From F1-80-MAGs062 sp046345315 (GTDB taxonomy: Bacteria; Planctomycetota; Planctomycetia; Planctomycetales; Planctomycetaceae): a stretch of 64,000 nt of DNA. The position numbers were made by a program, and so were the translations under genes. The notes beneath the pieces are model-generated. The model was not told the DNA's origin. It made no database searches and saw only the letters and a list, made by a program, of their open reading frames with translations. Shown piece after piece: positions 1 to 8,202 of the stretch. Numbering within the stretch: the stretch's first letter is position 1; every line of letters starts with the position of its first letter. Location of the stretch: the NCBI GenBank assembly GCA_046345315.1, contig JBKDKA010000158.1:1-64000 (forward strand). The letters are read 5' to 3'.

Positions 1-182
1 TCCCGGGTGACATCGTCTGGAATTGTACAAATCGAGAATCGTCGCGGTCACCTGACTCCCTCTGTTCTGGCAGAGCGACAGTAGGTCCTTTCTGCCGGAA
101 CTGACCGTCACATTTCCAGGTGACGTGGAGACGCGGAAAAATACTGGGATTTCGTCGAGAACGAAGACTCGGGATTCTTCAT

Positions 183-205
183 GGTACAGAATTCGGTACA
201 GAATT
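183..205. repeat. short direct repeat upstream of integrase
   Basis: GGTACAGAATT occurs twice, at 183-193 and 195-205, separated by one base. It lies about 135 bp upstream of the integrase start. It could be a recombinase or regulator binding site, or chance. The rest of the first 340 bases shows no convincing gene. Confidence 0.4.
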
Positions 206-340
206 GGTCTCAGATTTGAGGCCAGTGTTACGTGAATACGGGCAGATCCCGTGACTGCGAAAGTCGCGACGGGATTGCATCAAACCTTGGGTGAGCTGCG
301 TGTGGCTTTTGGTCAGGCAGTCTTGCTGGAGGTTGATCTC

Positions 341-1483
341 ATGGCTCGTATTCCGAAAATCTGGTTCAGAAAAGATCGCAAGTGTTGGCAGGTCACAATT
401 CGCGGCGTGCGGCACAATCTGGGGCCGAATAAAAAGGATGCCTCTCACCGGTTCCATCAACTGATGGGAACAGCTCATCACAAACCGCTCATCTCAATGA
501 GCTTCGCTGCCATTGCCGATGCGTTTCTTGAATGGGTGAAGACAAATCGAGCCGCTTCGACCTATGAAGGAAATCGGTTTCACATCGAACGGTTCTGTCA
601 GAGATATCCAGATCTGCAGTTGGCTGAATTGCGACCGTACCACTGCCAGCAATGGGTGGATGCGCATCCAGGACTGGCGCAGACGACTCGGCGAATTTAC
701 CTGAAAGCTATTCGGCGACTCGTCAACTGGGCCATTCAGCAGGGGTACATCTCCAACGATCCGTTGCGGGGGCTTCAGATCCCCGCATCTGCTCGAAGAG
801 AAGTCTGCATCACGAAAGACAAATTCGACCAGATGCTCGAATTGATCGACAAAGACTGGTTCCGACGACTCTGCATTGTGGCATTCGAAACGGGCTGTCG
901 GCCTCAGGAACTACTTCGCGTCGAAGCGCGACACTATGATCCAGCGAATTCGCGATGGGTATTCCCCGTTAGCGAATCGAAAGGCAAACGCCATCCGCGA
1001 GTCGTTTACCTCTCGCCAAAGGCCGAAGCGATCACTCGACAACTGGCTGACCAATATCCCGAGGGGCGACTGTTCCGCAATGATGCCGGAAAAGTGCTCA
1101 TTCAGCAGACCGTAGCCAGCGCGTTCTATCGGCTTCGAATCACACTCGGCCGGATTACCATGAAGGATCAGGGAATCTCCCGCGATGACGCCGCAAGACA
1201 AGAACTTGTTCGCCGTGGCGACAAACGAAGTCTGGACGAGATGTCCTCAACGCAACGCCGACTTCTCGACAGATGTGCGGCCGCACATTTCGCCCCGCTG
1301 TATTGCTTGTATTCACTACGACACAGCTTTGCGACGATTGCTTTGCAATCCGGGCTTGATGGTTTGACCGTTGCCATCCTGCTCGGCCATCGTGATCCGT
1401 CCATGCTGGCGAAGGTCTATCAGCACCTGTCTCACAATCCCGATCATCTGCTCAGACAAGTGAGGAAAGCAGCGGAAGATTGA
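341..1483 (+). CDS. tyrosine recombinase / phage-type integrase
   Basis: A 380-aa site-specific recombinase of the tyrosine integrase family, which cuts and rejoins DNA through a phosphotyrosine intermediate. The N-terminal SAM-like core-binding region covers about residues 50-150 and the catalytic domain 155-370. Catalytic residues visible: R187 (in ETGCRPQEL), the beta-hairpin lysine near K214-K216, R327 (in YSLRHSF), H350 (in LLGHRD) and the nucleophile Y360. The usual first histidine of the HxxR box is a tyrosine (Y324), a substitution I believe occurs in some relatives. I chose ATG 341 because GGAGG at 328-332 sits 8 nt upstream; the reading frame stays open further upstream but lacks a ribosome site. 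A strong terminator follows 50 bp after the stop. It may have integrated this element or may resolve plasmid multimers; no flanking att site could be identified. Confidence 0.9.
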   Translation: MARIPKIWFRKDRKCWQVTIRGVRHNLGPNKKDASHRFHQLMGTAHHKPLISMSFAAIADAFLEWVKTNRAASTYEGNRFHIERFCQRYPDLQLAELRPYHCQQWVDAHPGLAQTTRRIYLKAIRRLVNWAIQQGYISNDPLRGLQIPASARREVCITKDKFDQMLELIDKDWFRRLCIVAFETGCRPQELLRVEARHYDPANSRWVFPVSESKGKRHPRVVYLSPKAEAITRQLADQYPEGRLFRNDAGKVLIQQTVASAFYRLRITLGRITMKDQGISRDDAARQELVRRGDKRSLDEMSSTQRRLLDRCAAAHFAPLYCLYSLRHSFATIALQSGLDGLTVAILLGHRDPSMLAKVYQHLSHNPDHLLRQVRKAAED

Positions 1484-1532
1484 GTGCCCGCTTTCGTGGG
1501 CGTCACTATCGCGAGACCGTTATTGACAAATG

Positions 1533-1566
1533 AGACGGGCTTTCCGATGAAGGAAGCCCGTCTTTC
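1533..1566 (+). terminator. intrinsic terminator after integrase
   Basis: AGACGGGCTT (1533-1542) pairs perfectly with AAGCCCGTCT (1554-1563), and two more pairs can extend the stem inward. The T-rich sequence TCTTTCGTTT follows directly. It lies 50 bp beyond the integrase stop and would also partly shield the convergent gene ending at 1773. The stretch to 1772 holds nothing else I can support. Confidence 0.8.
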
Positions 1567-1772
1567 GTTTACTGGATTTCAGTGCAGGACGAATATGTTC
1601 CTGTGCGATTCGCCTTTCTTGGTGCTTCGTGAATCTGTTCTGAGACCTGAACCTGATTTCTGCATAGACATGCCCAATCCAGCATGTCGGCGCAAGCGCG
1701 CCGCGTTTCTGTGCGGAAATCCTGCTTCCGAACTCTTCCGGGGCCATCAGCGATCCGCAATCAAGACGCTCC

Positions 1773-2183
1773 TCATGATCGCTTTCGATTGGGATCGAAA
1801 GCGAGGTTGCGGCGAAACACATTCCATTGCTCAGCCACGTGCGGCATCAGTCGAGCAATACTGAGTTCGGCGAATTCCGTGCGAACAGTGACGCCAGTAT
1901 CGGTGAGTACACCTGCGTCGACCAGCGCAGCGAGCACACCTTCATTCTCCGAGTAGTTCTTGATCAGCAACTCGTCTTCCTGCGGATTGAACTCGGACAG
2001 TTTGGAAGTTACTCGGGCAATGGATGAGCCGTCGTCAGCATCCACCAGCCGTAACGATGGCCCTCCACCATCGGAGTATTGTTCCATCACGAGCCGACAT
2101 CGCCAGTCCTGAAACTTCACCTCCAGCGGAGTTCCGGAACTGTCATTCACGAATGCCCAATTCCTTTGTCGCGATTTGGCCAT
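1773..2183 (-). CDS. hypothetical protein with NYSENEG motif
   Basis: A 136-aa soluble protein starting MAKSRQRNW. I cannot name the family with certainty. Central features are an acidic stretch around LVDADDG and the motif IKNYSENEGVLAALVDAGV, which resembles small uncharacterised proteins carried by many plasmids and phages, so I treat it as a conserved accessory protein of unknown function. ATG 2183 was chosen because GGTGGG lies just upstream; the frame is open to 2246 but without a better site. It is transcribed leftward, convergent with the integrase. Codon use looks like that of its neighbours. Confidence 0.6.
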   Translation of the reverse strand: MAKSRQRNWAFVNDSSGTPLEVKFQDWRCRLVMEQYSDGGGPSLRLVDADDGSSIARVTSKLSEFNPQEDELLIKNYSENEGVLAALVDAGVLTDTGVTVRTEFAELSIARLMPHVAEQWNVFRRNLAFDPNRKRS

Positions 2184-2331
2184 GTCCCACCGTCGGTACT
2201 GATTTGGTTGGACCATAGACGTGGCACAATGACGATCAAATGTCAACAGCTGCGAGCTGAGTGTGAAACGTCCGTGATCTCAGCTTGTCCGCGAGTACCA
2301 ATGAAACCCCCGAATTGGGAAGCCATTCCAT

Positions 2332-2670
2332 TCAACGCAACCGGATGTGCTTCAACTTCACGCGTGACAGGGGTTGCTTCATTTTTGGCGACGCAGCAAC
2401 AATCTCTGTGGATTGCAGGAATGCTTCCAGATCTTCCGGACGGATACGGATTGCTCCGTTGCGTCCGCCCAGCCGATGTGCGATCAATGTTCCCTGTCGA
2501 ATCATGACATAGACAGAAGCAATCGACAGCCGCAGCCGATGAGCCACTTCACGCACCGTGAGTAACACTGGCTGTGGATCTGTTGCGTGATCTGTTCGCT
2601 CAGGATTTGATTGTGTCATGGCCATCTCACAATTGATTCTTGAGTTGCGGCGGTGTTCCGAGCAATCCAC
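2332..2670 (-). CDS. excisionase-like helix-turn-helix protein
   Basis: A small DNA-binding protein, 112 aa from the GTG at 2670, or 97 or 95 aa from internal ATGs at 2625 and 2619. The core LTVREVAHRLRLSIASVYVMIRQGTLIAHRLGG followed by IRIRPEDLEAFL is the winged helix of the MerR/excisionase (HTH_17) type: recognition helix, R-G-x-L turn and a wing reading a basic surface. Such proteins act as recombination directionality factors or plasmid regulators. The GTG overlaps the stop of the upstream HTH gene by one base (TAGTG), suggesting translational coupling, and an AGGCGA lies about 10 nt upstream of it. It is a good candidate partner for the integrase at 341, but that is inference. Confidence 0.75.
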   Translation of the reverse strand: MDCSEHRRNSRINCEMAMTQSNPERTDHATDPQPVLLTVREVAHRLRLSIASVYVMIRQGTLIAHRLGGRNGAIRIRPEDLEAFLQSTEIVAASPKMKQPLSRVKLKHIRLR

Positions 2671-2909
2671 TATGTGTTCGCCTGTGGTTCTGTACTTTGG
2701 TCGAGCAACGGACGAATCGCTGTTTCGTACGCCAGTAGATCTCGCCGGATGATGCGAATCAGTTCGCCATGCTGTCCAAGCCGATAATGTGACAGCTGAT
2801 TTGTGTCGATCAGAACTTTGACGTCCGTCGCGGGCACACCCAGTTTCAAGGCAACATCATCGATCGTCAGCATCTCCAGAATTTCCCGCATTCGCTCAGG
2901 CTGTTTCAT
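2670..2909 (-). CDS. second excisionase-like HTH protein
   Basis: A 79-aa protein whose core, LTIDDVALKLGVPATDVKVLIDTNQLSHYRLG then IRIIRRDLLAYE, has the same arrangement as the downstream HTH gene: a helix-turn-helix followed by a small wing and a closing helix. It probably binds DNA as a regulator or excisionase-type accessory factor. ATG 2909 is preceded by GGAG at 9 nt spacing; a TTG further upstream (2942) has no ribosome site. The stop overlaps the start of the next gene by one base. Two consecutive diverged HTH genes may work as a pair. Confidence 0.7.
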   Translation of the reverse strand: MKQPERMREILEMLTIDDVALKLGVPATDVKVLIDTNQLSHYRLGQHGELIRIIRRDLLAYETAIRPLLDQSTEPQANT

Positions 2910-3059
2910 GATGTCCGACTCCGAAGGAGTGTGATTCGACAAGGCAATTCACTGGTACACGTATGAAAGACGATCCTTGTTGCAGCCGATTTTTCTGAAT
3001 GTGCAACTGGGGAATGCGTAGAACAACGCCAACGCCGAACTCTCTCAATCACACACGCG

Positions 3060-3094
3060 AAAAGGCCGCCGAATGCGTGAGCATCCGACGGCCT
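3060..3094 (-). terminator. intrinsic terminator of the parB-tra operon
   Basis: An imperfect 14-bp stem (AGGCCGCCGAATGC at 3063-3076 against GCATCCGACGGCCT at 3081-3094, 12 of 14 pairs) with a GTGA loop, followed on the minus strand by TTTT. It lies just after the last gene of the leftward operon (stop at 3122). Confidence 0.6.
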
Positions 3095-3121
3095 GAACTG
3101 GATAATTCAACTGTCGAAACA

Positions 3122-3367
3122 TCACATCTGCATTTCGAGATTCTGCTCGATCTGAGGTTCAGTCTCGTGCCGAGCTTTGTAGACCTCCTGAGGCAGGGCA
3201 TTTCCGAAGAGCCCAACTTCCTCGACGGGTTTGATGCTTTCGGGAAATGCCGGAAGAATATTCGCGAGCTCTTTCAGCCCTTGTCGCCCCATTGCAGGAA
3301 GGTGAGTGCTTCCGATCTTTGGCCCCTGCAGGAACTCCTGAATTGCTTTCAAGACCGCCTTAATCAT
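3122..3367 (-). CDS. hypothetical protein coupled to parB
   Basis: An 81-aa protein (starts MIKAVLKAIQEFLQG) of no recognised family. Its ATG overlaps the stop of the ParB-like gene as ATGA and is preceded by an excellent AGGAGGTGAGAG inside the end of that gene, so translational coupling is near certain and the gene is real. The N-terminal 15 residues could form an amphipathic helix. Being the last gene of the operon before a terminator, it probably accompanies ParB; no function can be assigned. Confidence 0.7.
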   Translation of the reverse strand: MIKAVLKAIQEFLQGPKIGSTHLPAMGRQGLKELANILPAFPESIKPVEEVGLFGNALPQEVYKARHETEPQIEQNLEMQM

Positions 3368-4221
3368 CTCTCACCTCCTGGCTCCACAGAAATTGTTTCA
3401 ACATGCGATCTAGACTCCTCGCCTCCCAGCCCCTGTTGTGAACGGTCCATCAACACACGTTCGAGTGTTTTGACATTAAGACCCTGTTTTTCAGCTCTCC
3501 GGCATTCACGCATCATTTCCTGCAATAACTGGACGACGACGGGGATCGCCGGTTCCGTTTCCAGGGCAATCCTGAGGTCACCTGATGCCAGCCGAAAATT
3601 CACCATCTCCCGTTTTGTCTCAGCGGCCCGACGTCGATTGACGCGTCGGAGGGCGTCATCCCGCCTCAATTCGCCGCGCACCGCTTTTGCGATCAGCTCT
3701 TGACGTGTGGCTTCATCCGGTGCCCGAGACACGGCATAGGCTGTGCTGCCGCCAATTTGGCCGGCATCAAGTAATGCCAGTGCCTCAGGCGGCAGATCCA
3801 GATACGACAATGTCTCTGTAACGACCGATTTGCTGACGTTCATGAGAGACGCCAGATCCGCGTTGGACAAGCCTCTCATTTCCTTCAGGCGTCGGTAGGC
3901 CAAAGCTTTCTCCGACGGTTTCAAATTTTCATGCATCCCGTTCGCCGCAAGCTGCATGAGCAGGAGCGTCTCGGCGTCTGGCCGTGCTGGAAGGATGAGC
4001 ACCGGGATTTCTTTGATATCCAGCAGATAACACACCTCAAAACGCCGATGGCCATCCACGATGGTATGTCGCTTGCCGTTCTCAAAGACGATCAGTGGCT
4101 GCAGGACTCCGTGTACACGGACATTCTCCTTGAGCTCCTGAAGTCCACCGTCATCCATTGACTGTCGAGGTTGTAGTGGATCGGGTTCCAGCAGATCGCT
4201 GTGAATGATCTGGTATCGCAT
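3364..4221 (-). CDS. parB: ParB/RepB/Spo0J-family DNA-binding protein
   Basis: A 285-aa ParB-type protein. The N-terminal ParB/Srx domain (about 1-100) has DPLQPRQ, LKENVRVHGVLQPLIV and the nucleotide-binding box VDGHRRFEV in the place of the family's GERR. It is followed by ENLKPSEKALAYRRL and a central helix-turn-helix (LSNADLASLMNVSKSVVTETLSYLDLP, about 133-160) as in Spo0J/KorB. Such proteins bind a centromere-like site and load as CTP-dependent clamps, or act as plasmid regulators. ATG 4221 has AGGAG six to seven bases upstream. There is no adjacent parA; the ParA gene of this window is at 62176 with its own small partner, so this ParB may serve regulation or nucleoid occlusion rather than classical partition, unless the molecule is circular and the distance is short around it. 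Confidence 0.85.
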   Translation of the reverse strand: MRYQIIHSDLLEPDPLQPRQSMDDGGLQELKENVRVHGVLQPLIVFENGKRHTIVDGHRRFEVCYLLDIKEIPVLILPARPDAETLLLMQLAANGMHENLKPSEKALAYRRLKEMRGLSNADLASLMNVSKSVVTETLSYLDLPPEALALLDAGQIGGSTAYAVSRAPDEATRQELIAKAVRGELRRDDALRRVNRRRAAETKREMVNFRLASGDLRIALETEPAIPVVVQLLQEMMRECRRAEKQGLNVKTLERVLMDRSQQGLGGEESRSHVETISVEPGGER

Positions 4222-4356
4222 AAGATTCTCCTGAACGGGCCTGATAAAGGTCGCACCAACTGCTGATGCGGCTTCGTCTGTATCACGCAGGAGAGTGACG
4301 GTTTGTTGCTTTGAAAGGCCTGTCGTCCGGATTCGCGTCAGATCTGTGCCTCTCGC

Positions 4357-6195
4357 TCAGAACCTGAATGCTGCCTGTGAGGTTCGCCAAAAATGGAGGA
4401 CTCGTGGGTCATTTGCTCCCGCTGTCAGTGCCCAGCCGACAGACACGAACACGGCCGTCATCACCGTGATCGTGACAACACCGCTGAGAAGATCGAACAC
4501 TCTTCGACTCAATCGGCGATTTGACTTCGCGAAGTACGGTACTTTGACAGCGATGATCGGTCGCACGTTGGGTAACAGCACAATGGCGAGATGTGCCGGT
4601 AACTGAAGAATCTCCTCCGGCCGCAACAGCGACCGTCCGACTTCGTTGTACGACGTGGAAGAGCTCCCTCCCCAACTGGACGACGTGGATGGATTCGCAG
4701 TGTCGGATGTTCTCGAACCTCCCCAGTTTCGGCCGTGCTGGTCACTGCGGGCCATCACAGTGGCCTGCCCGATCCACTCAGAGACGTCTTTTGCGGTCCT
4801 CAGATCAGAGGTCGATGCGTACACAGTCGCCACCGTAGCAAAGAAATCATCTTTTTGAGATTCGGGAAAACACCGTTCCACCTGTGATGTACTCTGAAAC
4901 AGGAACATCAAACGAAGACCGAAAGATCGCCCGAACTGCACGGCATTGTACAGGCTGTCCATCGCTCCCAGCGTGGCTGCTTCATCGAGAAGGAACCGCA
5001 CACGGCGACCAGGATCTTCACCGGCCGCGAACACCATGTTGATCAGACTGGAGATCAATACTCGCTGAATCCCCGTGAGTTCTGCACGCCGATCGACCGG
5101 CAGGCAGATATAGATGGTCATCGGACGCTTGAACATCGTACGAGGATCGAATGTGGATGCAGCCAGAGTTTCTGCCAGTGGAAGGCTATCGAGAAATCCA
5201 ACGTGACTGTTGGCGACAGAGTATATCGACGCCTTGGTTTGTCCCTGGAACTGCATGACCTGACCGGCCAGCCGACGCAGCAGGCCTCCACATGCATCAC
5301 TCTGCATCATCACCTGGAGCATCTGTTCCATAAGTTCAGGGGAACTCAGGATATCCCGCATCCGGTTGAGATTGGCTTCTTCTGGTCGAGCCAGCGCCGT
5401 CAGAAAAGACAGGATTGCAGTGATGATTGTGGCGCTGCCTTCTGGCCAGAATTGATCGTTTTCCTTCCCGGTCCGGACGATGAGCGAATTCGCAATCCGT
5501 CGTGATTCATCGACGATCCGACTCTCATCACCTCGAAACAGGTCAAGGGGATTGAACCCTGAACGAGGGAATCCGCAATCGGTCGTCAGACCGAATGGGT
5601 CAATAATGATGATCTGATGGCCGAACCGTCGATGGCGGTATTGAGCTGTGCCTTTACAGAGCTCCGCTTTGGCGTCCAGTACGATCATGCTGTCGCTGCA
5701 GTCAAACAGGAAAGGAAAGGCAAAACAGGTGGACTTGCCGCCACCTGATGCGGCAAATACAGCAAGATGGGGAAAACGGTCCGGGGCACGCAGGATCAGG
5801 TGTGCAGGATTCTTTCCACGCATCGTGGCCACGGCCACCGCATCAGCCGATCGCTTCATGGGCCATGTGAGCAATGCATAGGCGATGTATGGCAGACTGG
5901 GAGGCGTCATTCCGACAGCATGTCCCAGCGGCACTCCTGTCCGCTGAAACAAACAGCCAGCTCGACAGAGATCAGCAAAGCCAGCAAAAGCGGCGGAACC
6001 ATGGGTGATATTCGGATCTTTTGATTTTCGTCCGAGAGCAGCAAAGATCAGCCCCACGACGATCAATGCGATCAACGGTGACATCAGACTTCCCACCACG
6101 GCAGCCAGAGTACCCAGTGCCATCAGGCCGATCAGTACAAGACGGCGAATATTGGTTTCCAGAGCGATCAACGAACGATTCAACGCTTGAATCAT
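4357..6195 (-). CDS. type IV coupling protein (TraG/TraD/VirD4 family)
   Basis: A 612-aa membrane ATPase that would link the relaxase-DNA complex to a type IV secretion channel. Two membrane segments lie at about residues 18-37 and 39-54. The Walker A motif AASGGGKST is at 149-156, with the family's adjacent FPFLFD and VLDAKAEL; the Walker B motif FLLDEAATLG is near 400. The C-terminal part has a serine/glycine-rich linker (around 510-530) and then, unusually, a further hydrophobic segment near 568-588 just before the end, not typical of VirD4. The start is set by ATG 6195. Upstream are two secreted or membrane genes and a terminator-like hairpin at 6285-6310. It probably works with the MobF relaxase at 23671-26304. 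No VirB-type genes are seen in the window. Confidence 0.88.
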   Translation of the reverse strand: MIQALNRSLIALETNIRRLVLIGLMALGTLAAVVGSLMSPLIALIVVGLIFAALGRKSKDPNITHGSAAFAGFADLCRAGCLFQRTGVPLGHAVGMTPPSLPYIAYALLTWPMKRSADAVAVATMRGKNPAHLILRAPDRFPHLAVFAASGGGKSTCFAFPFLFDCSDSMIVLDAKAELCKGTAQYRHRRFGHQIIIIDPFGLTTDCGFPRSGFNPLDLFRGDESRIVDESRRIANSLIVRTGKENDQFWPEGSATIITAILSFLTALARPEEANLNRMRDILSSPELMEQMLQVMMQSDACGGLLRRLAGQVMQFQGQTKASIYSVANSHVGFLDSLPLAETLAASTFDPRTMFKRPMTIYICLPVDRRAELTGIQRVLISSLINMVFAAGEDPGRRVRFLLDEAATLGAMDSLYNAVQFGRSFGLRLMFLFQSTSQVERCFPESQKDDFFATVATVYASTSDLRTAKDVSEWIGQATVMARSDQHGRNWGGSRTSDTANPSTSSSWGGSSSTSYNEVGRSLLRPEEILQLPAHLAIVLLPNVRPIIAVKVPYFAKSNRRLSRRVFDLLSGVVTITVMTAVFVSVGWALTAGANDPRVLHFWRTSQAAFRF

Positions 6196-6284
6196 GGGGC
6201 AACTCCTGAATAAGAAAATATCGTGGAATCACTGTGGCATAGACGCACCACACTGGCACGCACACATGACATGAAATGAAAGAA

Positions 6285-6310
6285 CCCTCGCTCAGTTTCC
6301 TGAGCGAGGG
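6285..6310 (-). terminator. perfect hairpin between tra genes
   Basis: CCCTCGCTCAG (6285-6295) pairs perfectly with CTGAGCGAGGG (6300-6310) around a TTTC loop, which reads as a stable GAAA tetraloop in the minus-strand RNA, followed there by TTCTTTC. It could terminate or attenuate the leftward transcript between the membrane-protein gene ending at 6362 and the coupling protein. Confidence 0.65.
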
Positions 6311-6361
6311 GAAAGAGTTTGCTGGTGAGGTCCTGAAGCGACACATTCGTGCCGGCCTGAC

Positions 6362-7111
6362 CTATTTCCAACGCAGGTACAGATACCCCGCAATTCCGCT
6401 GATCCCGAGAAACATCAGGCAATAGAACAACGTCCACGGAAAATGGGACGCAGCTTGTCGGCTGATTTCCTGTGATACGGGACCGGCGACCTGCTGGGCT
6501 GTCTGTGTAATGAGCGGTTCGATCAGGTGTTCTCCGGTCATGGAGACAGTGGATGTGACCACTGCCTCACTGGCTCGGATGAAATCACTCGGTGCGAGCA
6601 TCGCTGCTGACGCCGCGACTGCCACACCCACGGACAGTTTTCGTTCCCAGAGGAAAGTGGCCACGGCGTCACCGGATTCTCTGATCAGTCGCAGCCACTC
6701 CGTCCGATGGGGATTCTTTGCCAGTTCGGCGGACACTTCGGCCAGTCGACTGGCACCCACCGGTGAAAGTGCCCCCATTGACTGAACACCTGCAGGTCCC
6801 AGATTGGCGAGAATCTCGTCAGCCGCGTTCTTACCGACGACTGCCAGCGTCTTTCCAGACTGGACAACAGCCTGCTGTCCCGCTTCGGCTGAGCCGGTCC
6901 GAACGATCTTCGAAGCCGACTTACCGGCCACATCATCAGCAACTGAACCCAGCTTCTGAGCACCGGATTCAGCACCTTCGGTCATCGCCTTTCTGGCCTG
7001 TTTACCAAGATACTCGGCTCCCTCCCGAATCAGCTTTCCGAACTGAGCTTCAGCGGGACGGTGAGCGAACAACATCGCCATTATGGCGAACAAGGTTGCC
7101 AAGGATTTCAT
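6362..7111 (-). CDS. secreted/membrane protein, tra-associated
   Basis: A 249-aa protein with an N-terminal signal peptide (MKSLATLFAIMAMLFAHRPAEA, cleavage likely after AEA) and a hydrophobic C-terminal segment (about 225-246, FYCLMFLGISGIAGYLYL) ending in RWK, giving a periplasm-facing protein anchored at its C terminus. A second weakly hydrophobic region lies near 158-173. The middle is rich in alanine, glycine and short helices. No known family was recognised. Its ATG overlaps the stop of the upstream gene (7108-7111, ATGA). Its place before the coupling protein suggests a role in the transfer apparatus, by context only. Confidence 0.65.
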   Translation of the reverse strand: MKSLATLFAIMAMLFAHRPAEAQFGKLIREGAEYLGKQARKAMTEGAESGAQKLGSVADDVAGKSASKIVRTGSAEAGQQAVVQSGKTLAVVGKNAADEILANLGPAGVQSMGALSPVGASRLAEVSAELAKNPHRTEWLRLIRESGDAVATFLWERKLSVGVAVAASAAMLAPSDFIRASEAVVTSTVSMTGEHLIEPLITQTAQQVAGPVSQEISRQAASHFPWTLFYCLMFLGISGIAGYLYLRWK

Positions 7112-7992
7112 TTTCGACCTCCGCTCTGAGTCAGTCCCAGATGCTTCAGTCGTCCCTGCTGATGAACCGTTGCCAGATTTCTCATGGCTGTGATGAGACC
7201 GGAAGGACCATCCAGCAGGCTTCGTTCAGCGGCGACCATGCTGGTCTGCAGTTCCGTCGCAAACTGTTCCGTGGGATCCGTAACCGTATCCAGTGCCACA
7301 TCGGCCGCCATTTCGAAGATCAATCCGGCGAGAAAATCGCCGAAACTGCCCTCTTCTGCGTTCCAGGTCCCCGTGTTTCGGCCGATTTCTTCAATCCCTT
7401 CGGCCACCAAAGTGCTGCCGGCATTCACCAGCGCAAACCGAAACCAGTCTTCCGAAGCCATGTCATTGGCTTTTCGGACGACGGGATCGAAAGCCCGTTC
7501 CAGCGGGGCGGGATCAAGCTTCCGTGCGGGATAGCCGCTCTGAGCCGCCGCTTTGCTGATCCCCGCGTTTCCGTACAGTGTGATGGTTTCTGTCATCAGC
7601 TCCTGCTGCCAGGCAGAAAACGCCTCGGACATCGTTTTAGCGAGCACGCGTTCATCGGCCACATGTTTGCGGAAGCTCTGCCGCATTCGGTCCACCCGGC
7701 CGGTCGGTGTTTCGAACAGATCAAATCCCTGTGCCACCTTTTCTTCGAACGCTACCGCGTCAGCAGCCACTCGTTTGAGGCGAGTCAGTGACCGAAGGTC
7801 CGTCACGTGCTGGCGCCAGGAACTGACGACCGTCTGGAACCGAGCTTCTGTTGCTGCGTTGGCTCTCTCACACTGCTGTTTCAGATTTCCCGCAGGACGA
7901 CGGATATCGCCCGCGACACCACGACTGCTGACGACTGCCAGTAGGCAGAACGCCGTCAGCAGAACCCCCACCACCCGACACATGTTTTTCAT
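7108..7992 (-). CDS. secreted protein of unknown function, tra-associated
   Basis: A 294-aa exported protein with a signal peptide over the first 25-28 residues (hydrophobic core VVGVLLTAFCLLAVV, probable cleavage after GVAG). The mature part is mostly helical and charged (residues 30-170), followed by a region of alternating helices with FGDFLAGLIFEMAADVALD near 225. I recognise no family. It is translationally coupled to the following membrane protein by a four-base overlap, and the two stand upstream of the coupling protein on the same strand, so they probably act together at the cell envelope during conjugation. A start at ATG 7983 instead of 7992 is equally possible. Confidence 0.65.
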   Translation of the reverse strand: MKNMCRVVGVLLTAFCLLAVVSSRGVAGDIRRPAGNLKQQCERANAATEARFQTVVSSWRQHVTDLRSLTRLKRVAADAVAFEEKVAQGFDLFETPTGRVDRMRQSFRKHVADERVLAKTMSEAFSAWQQELMTETITLYGNAGISKAAAQSGYPARKLDPAPLERAFDPVVRKANDMASEDWFRFALVNAGSTLVAEGIEEIGRNTGTWNAEEGSFGDFLAGLIFEMAADVALDTVTDPTEQFATELQTSMVAAERSLLDGPSGLITAMRNLATVHQQGRLKHLGLTQSGGRK

Positions 7993-8124
7993 TTCTCAGT
8001 CTCCCGAATAAACCCTGAGCCCCACATCCGAACAGCTCGGACGTGACCTCGCTGGTGTCACGCAGGCGGCATTCGCAGTGTTGCAACCTCTGAGTCGAAC
8101 GTTTGACGTTAAGCGGCATCGCAT

Positions 8125-8155
8125 AAAAAAAGGTCCAGCCGAGGTCAGCTGGACC
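8125..8155 (-). terminator. intrinsic terminator of the NACHT cluster
   Basis: GGTCCAGC (8132-8139) pairs with GCTGGACC (8148-8155). In minus-strand reading the stem is followed by seven T residues (8125-8131). It lies about 50 bp after the stop of the leftward gene ending at 8203 and closes that transcription unit. Confidence 0.85.
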
Positions 8156-8202
8156 GGAAATGGAATTATTTGTGGGGACTGAATGTGCGGATGCCGGTTG
8201 AA

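Noticed and set aside
1484..1864. 126-codon open frame after the integrase
   Set aside because: It contains the integrase terminator hairpin, lacks a ribosome site, and overlaps the antisense 136-aa gene with better codon use.
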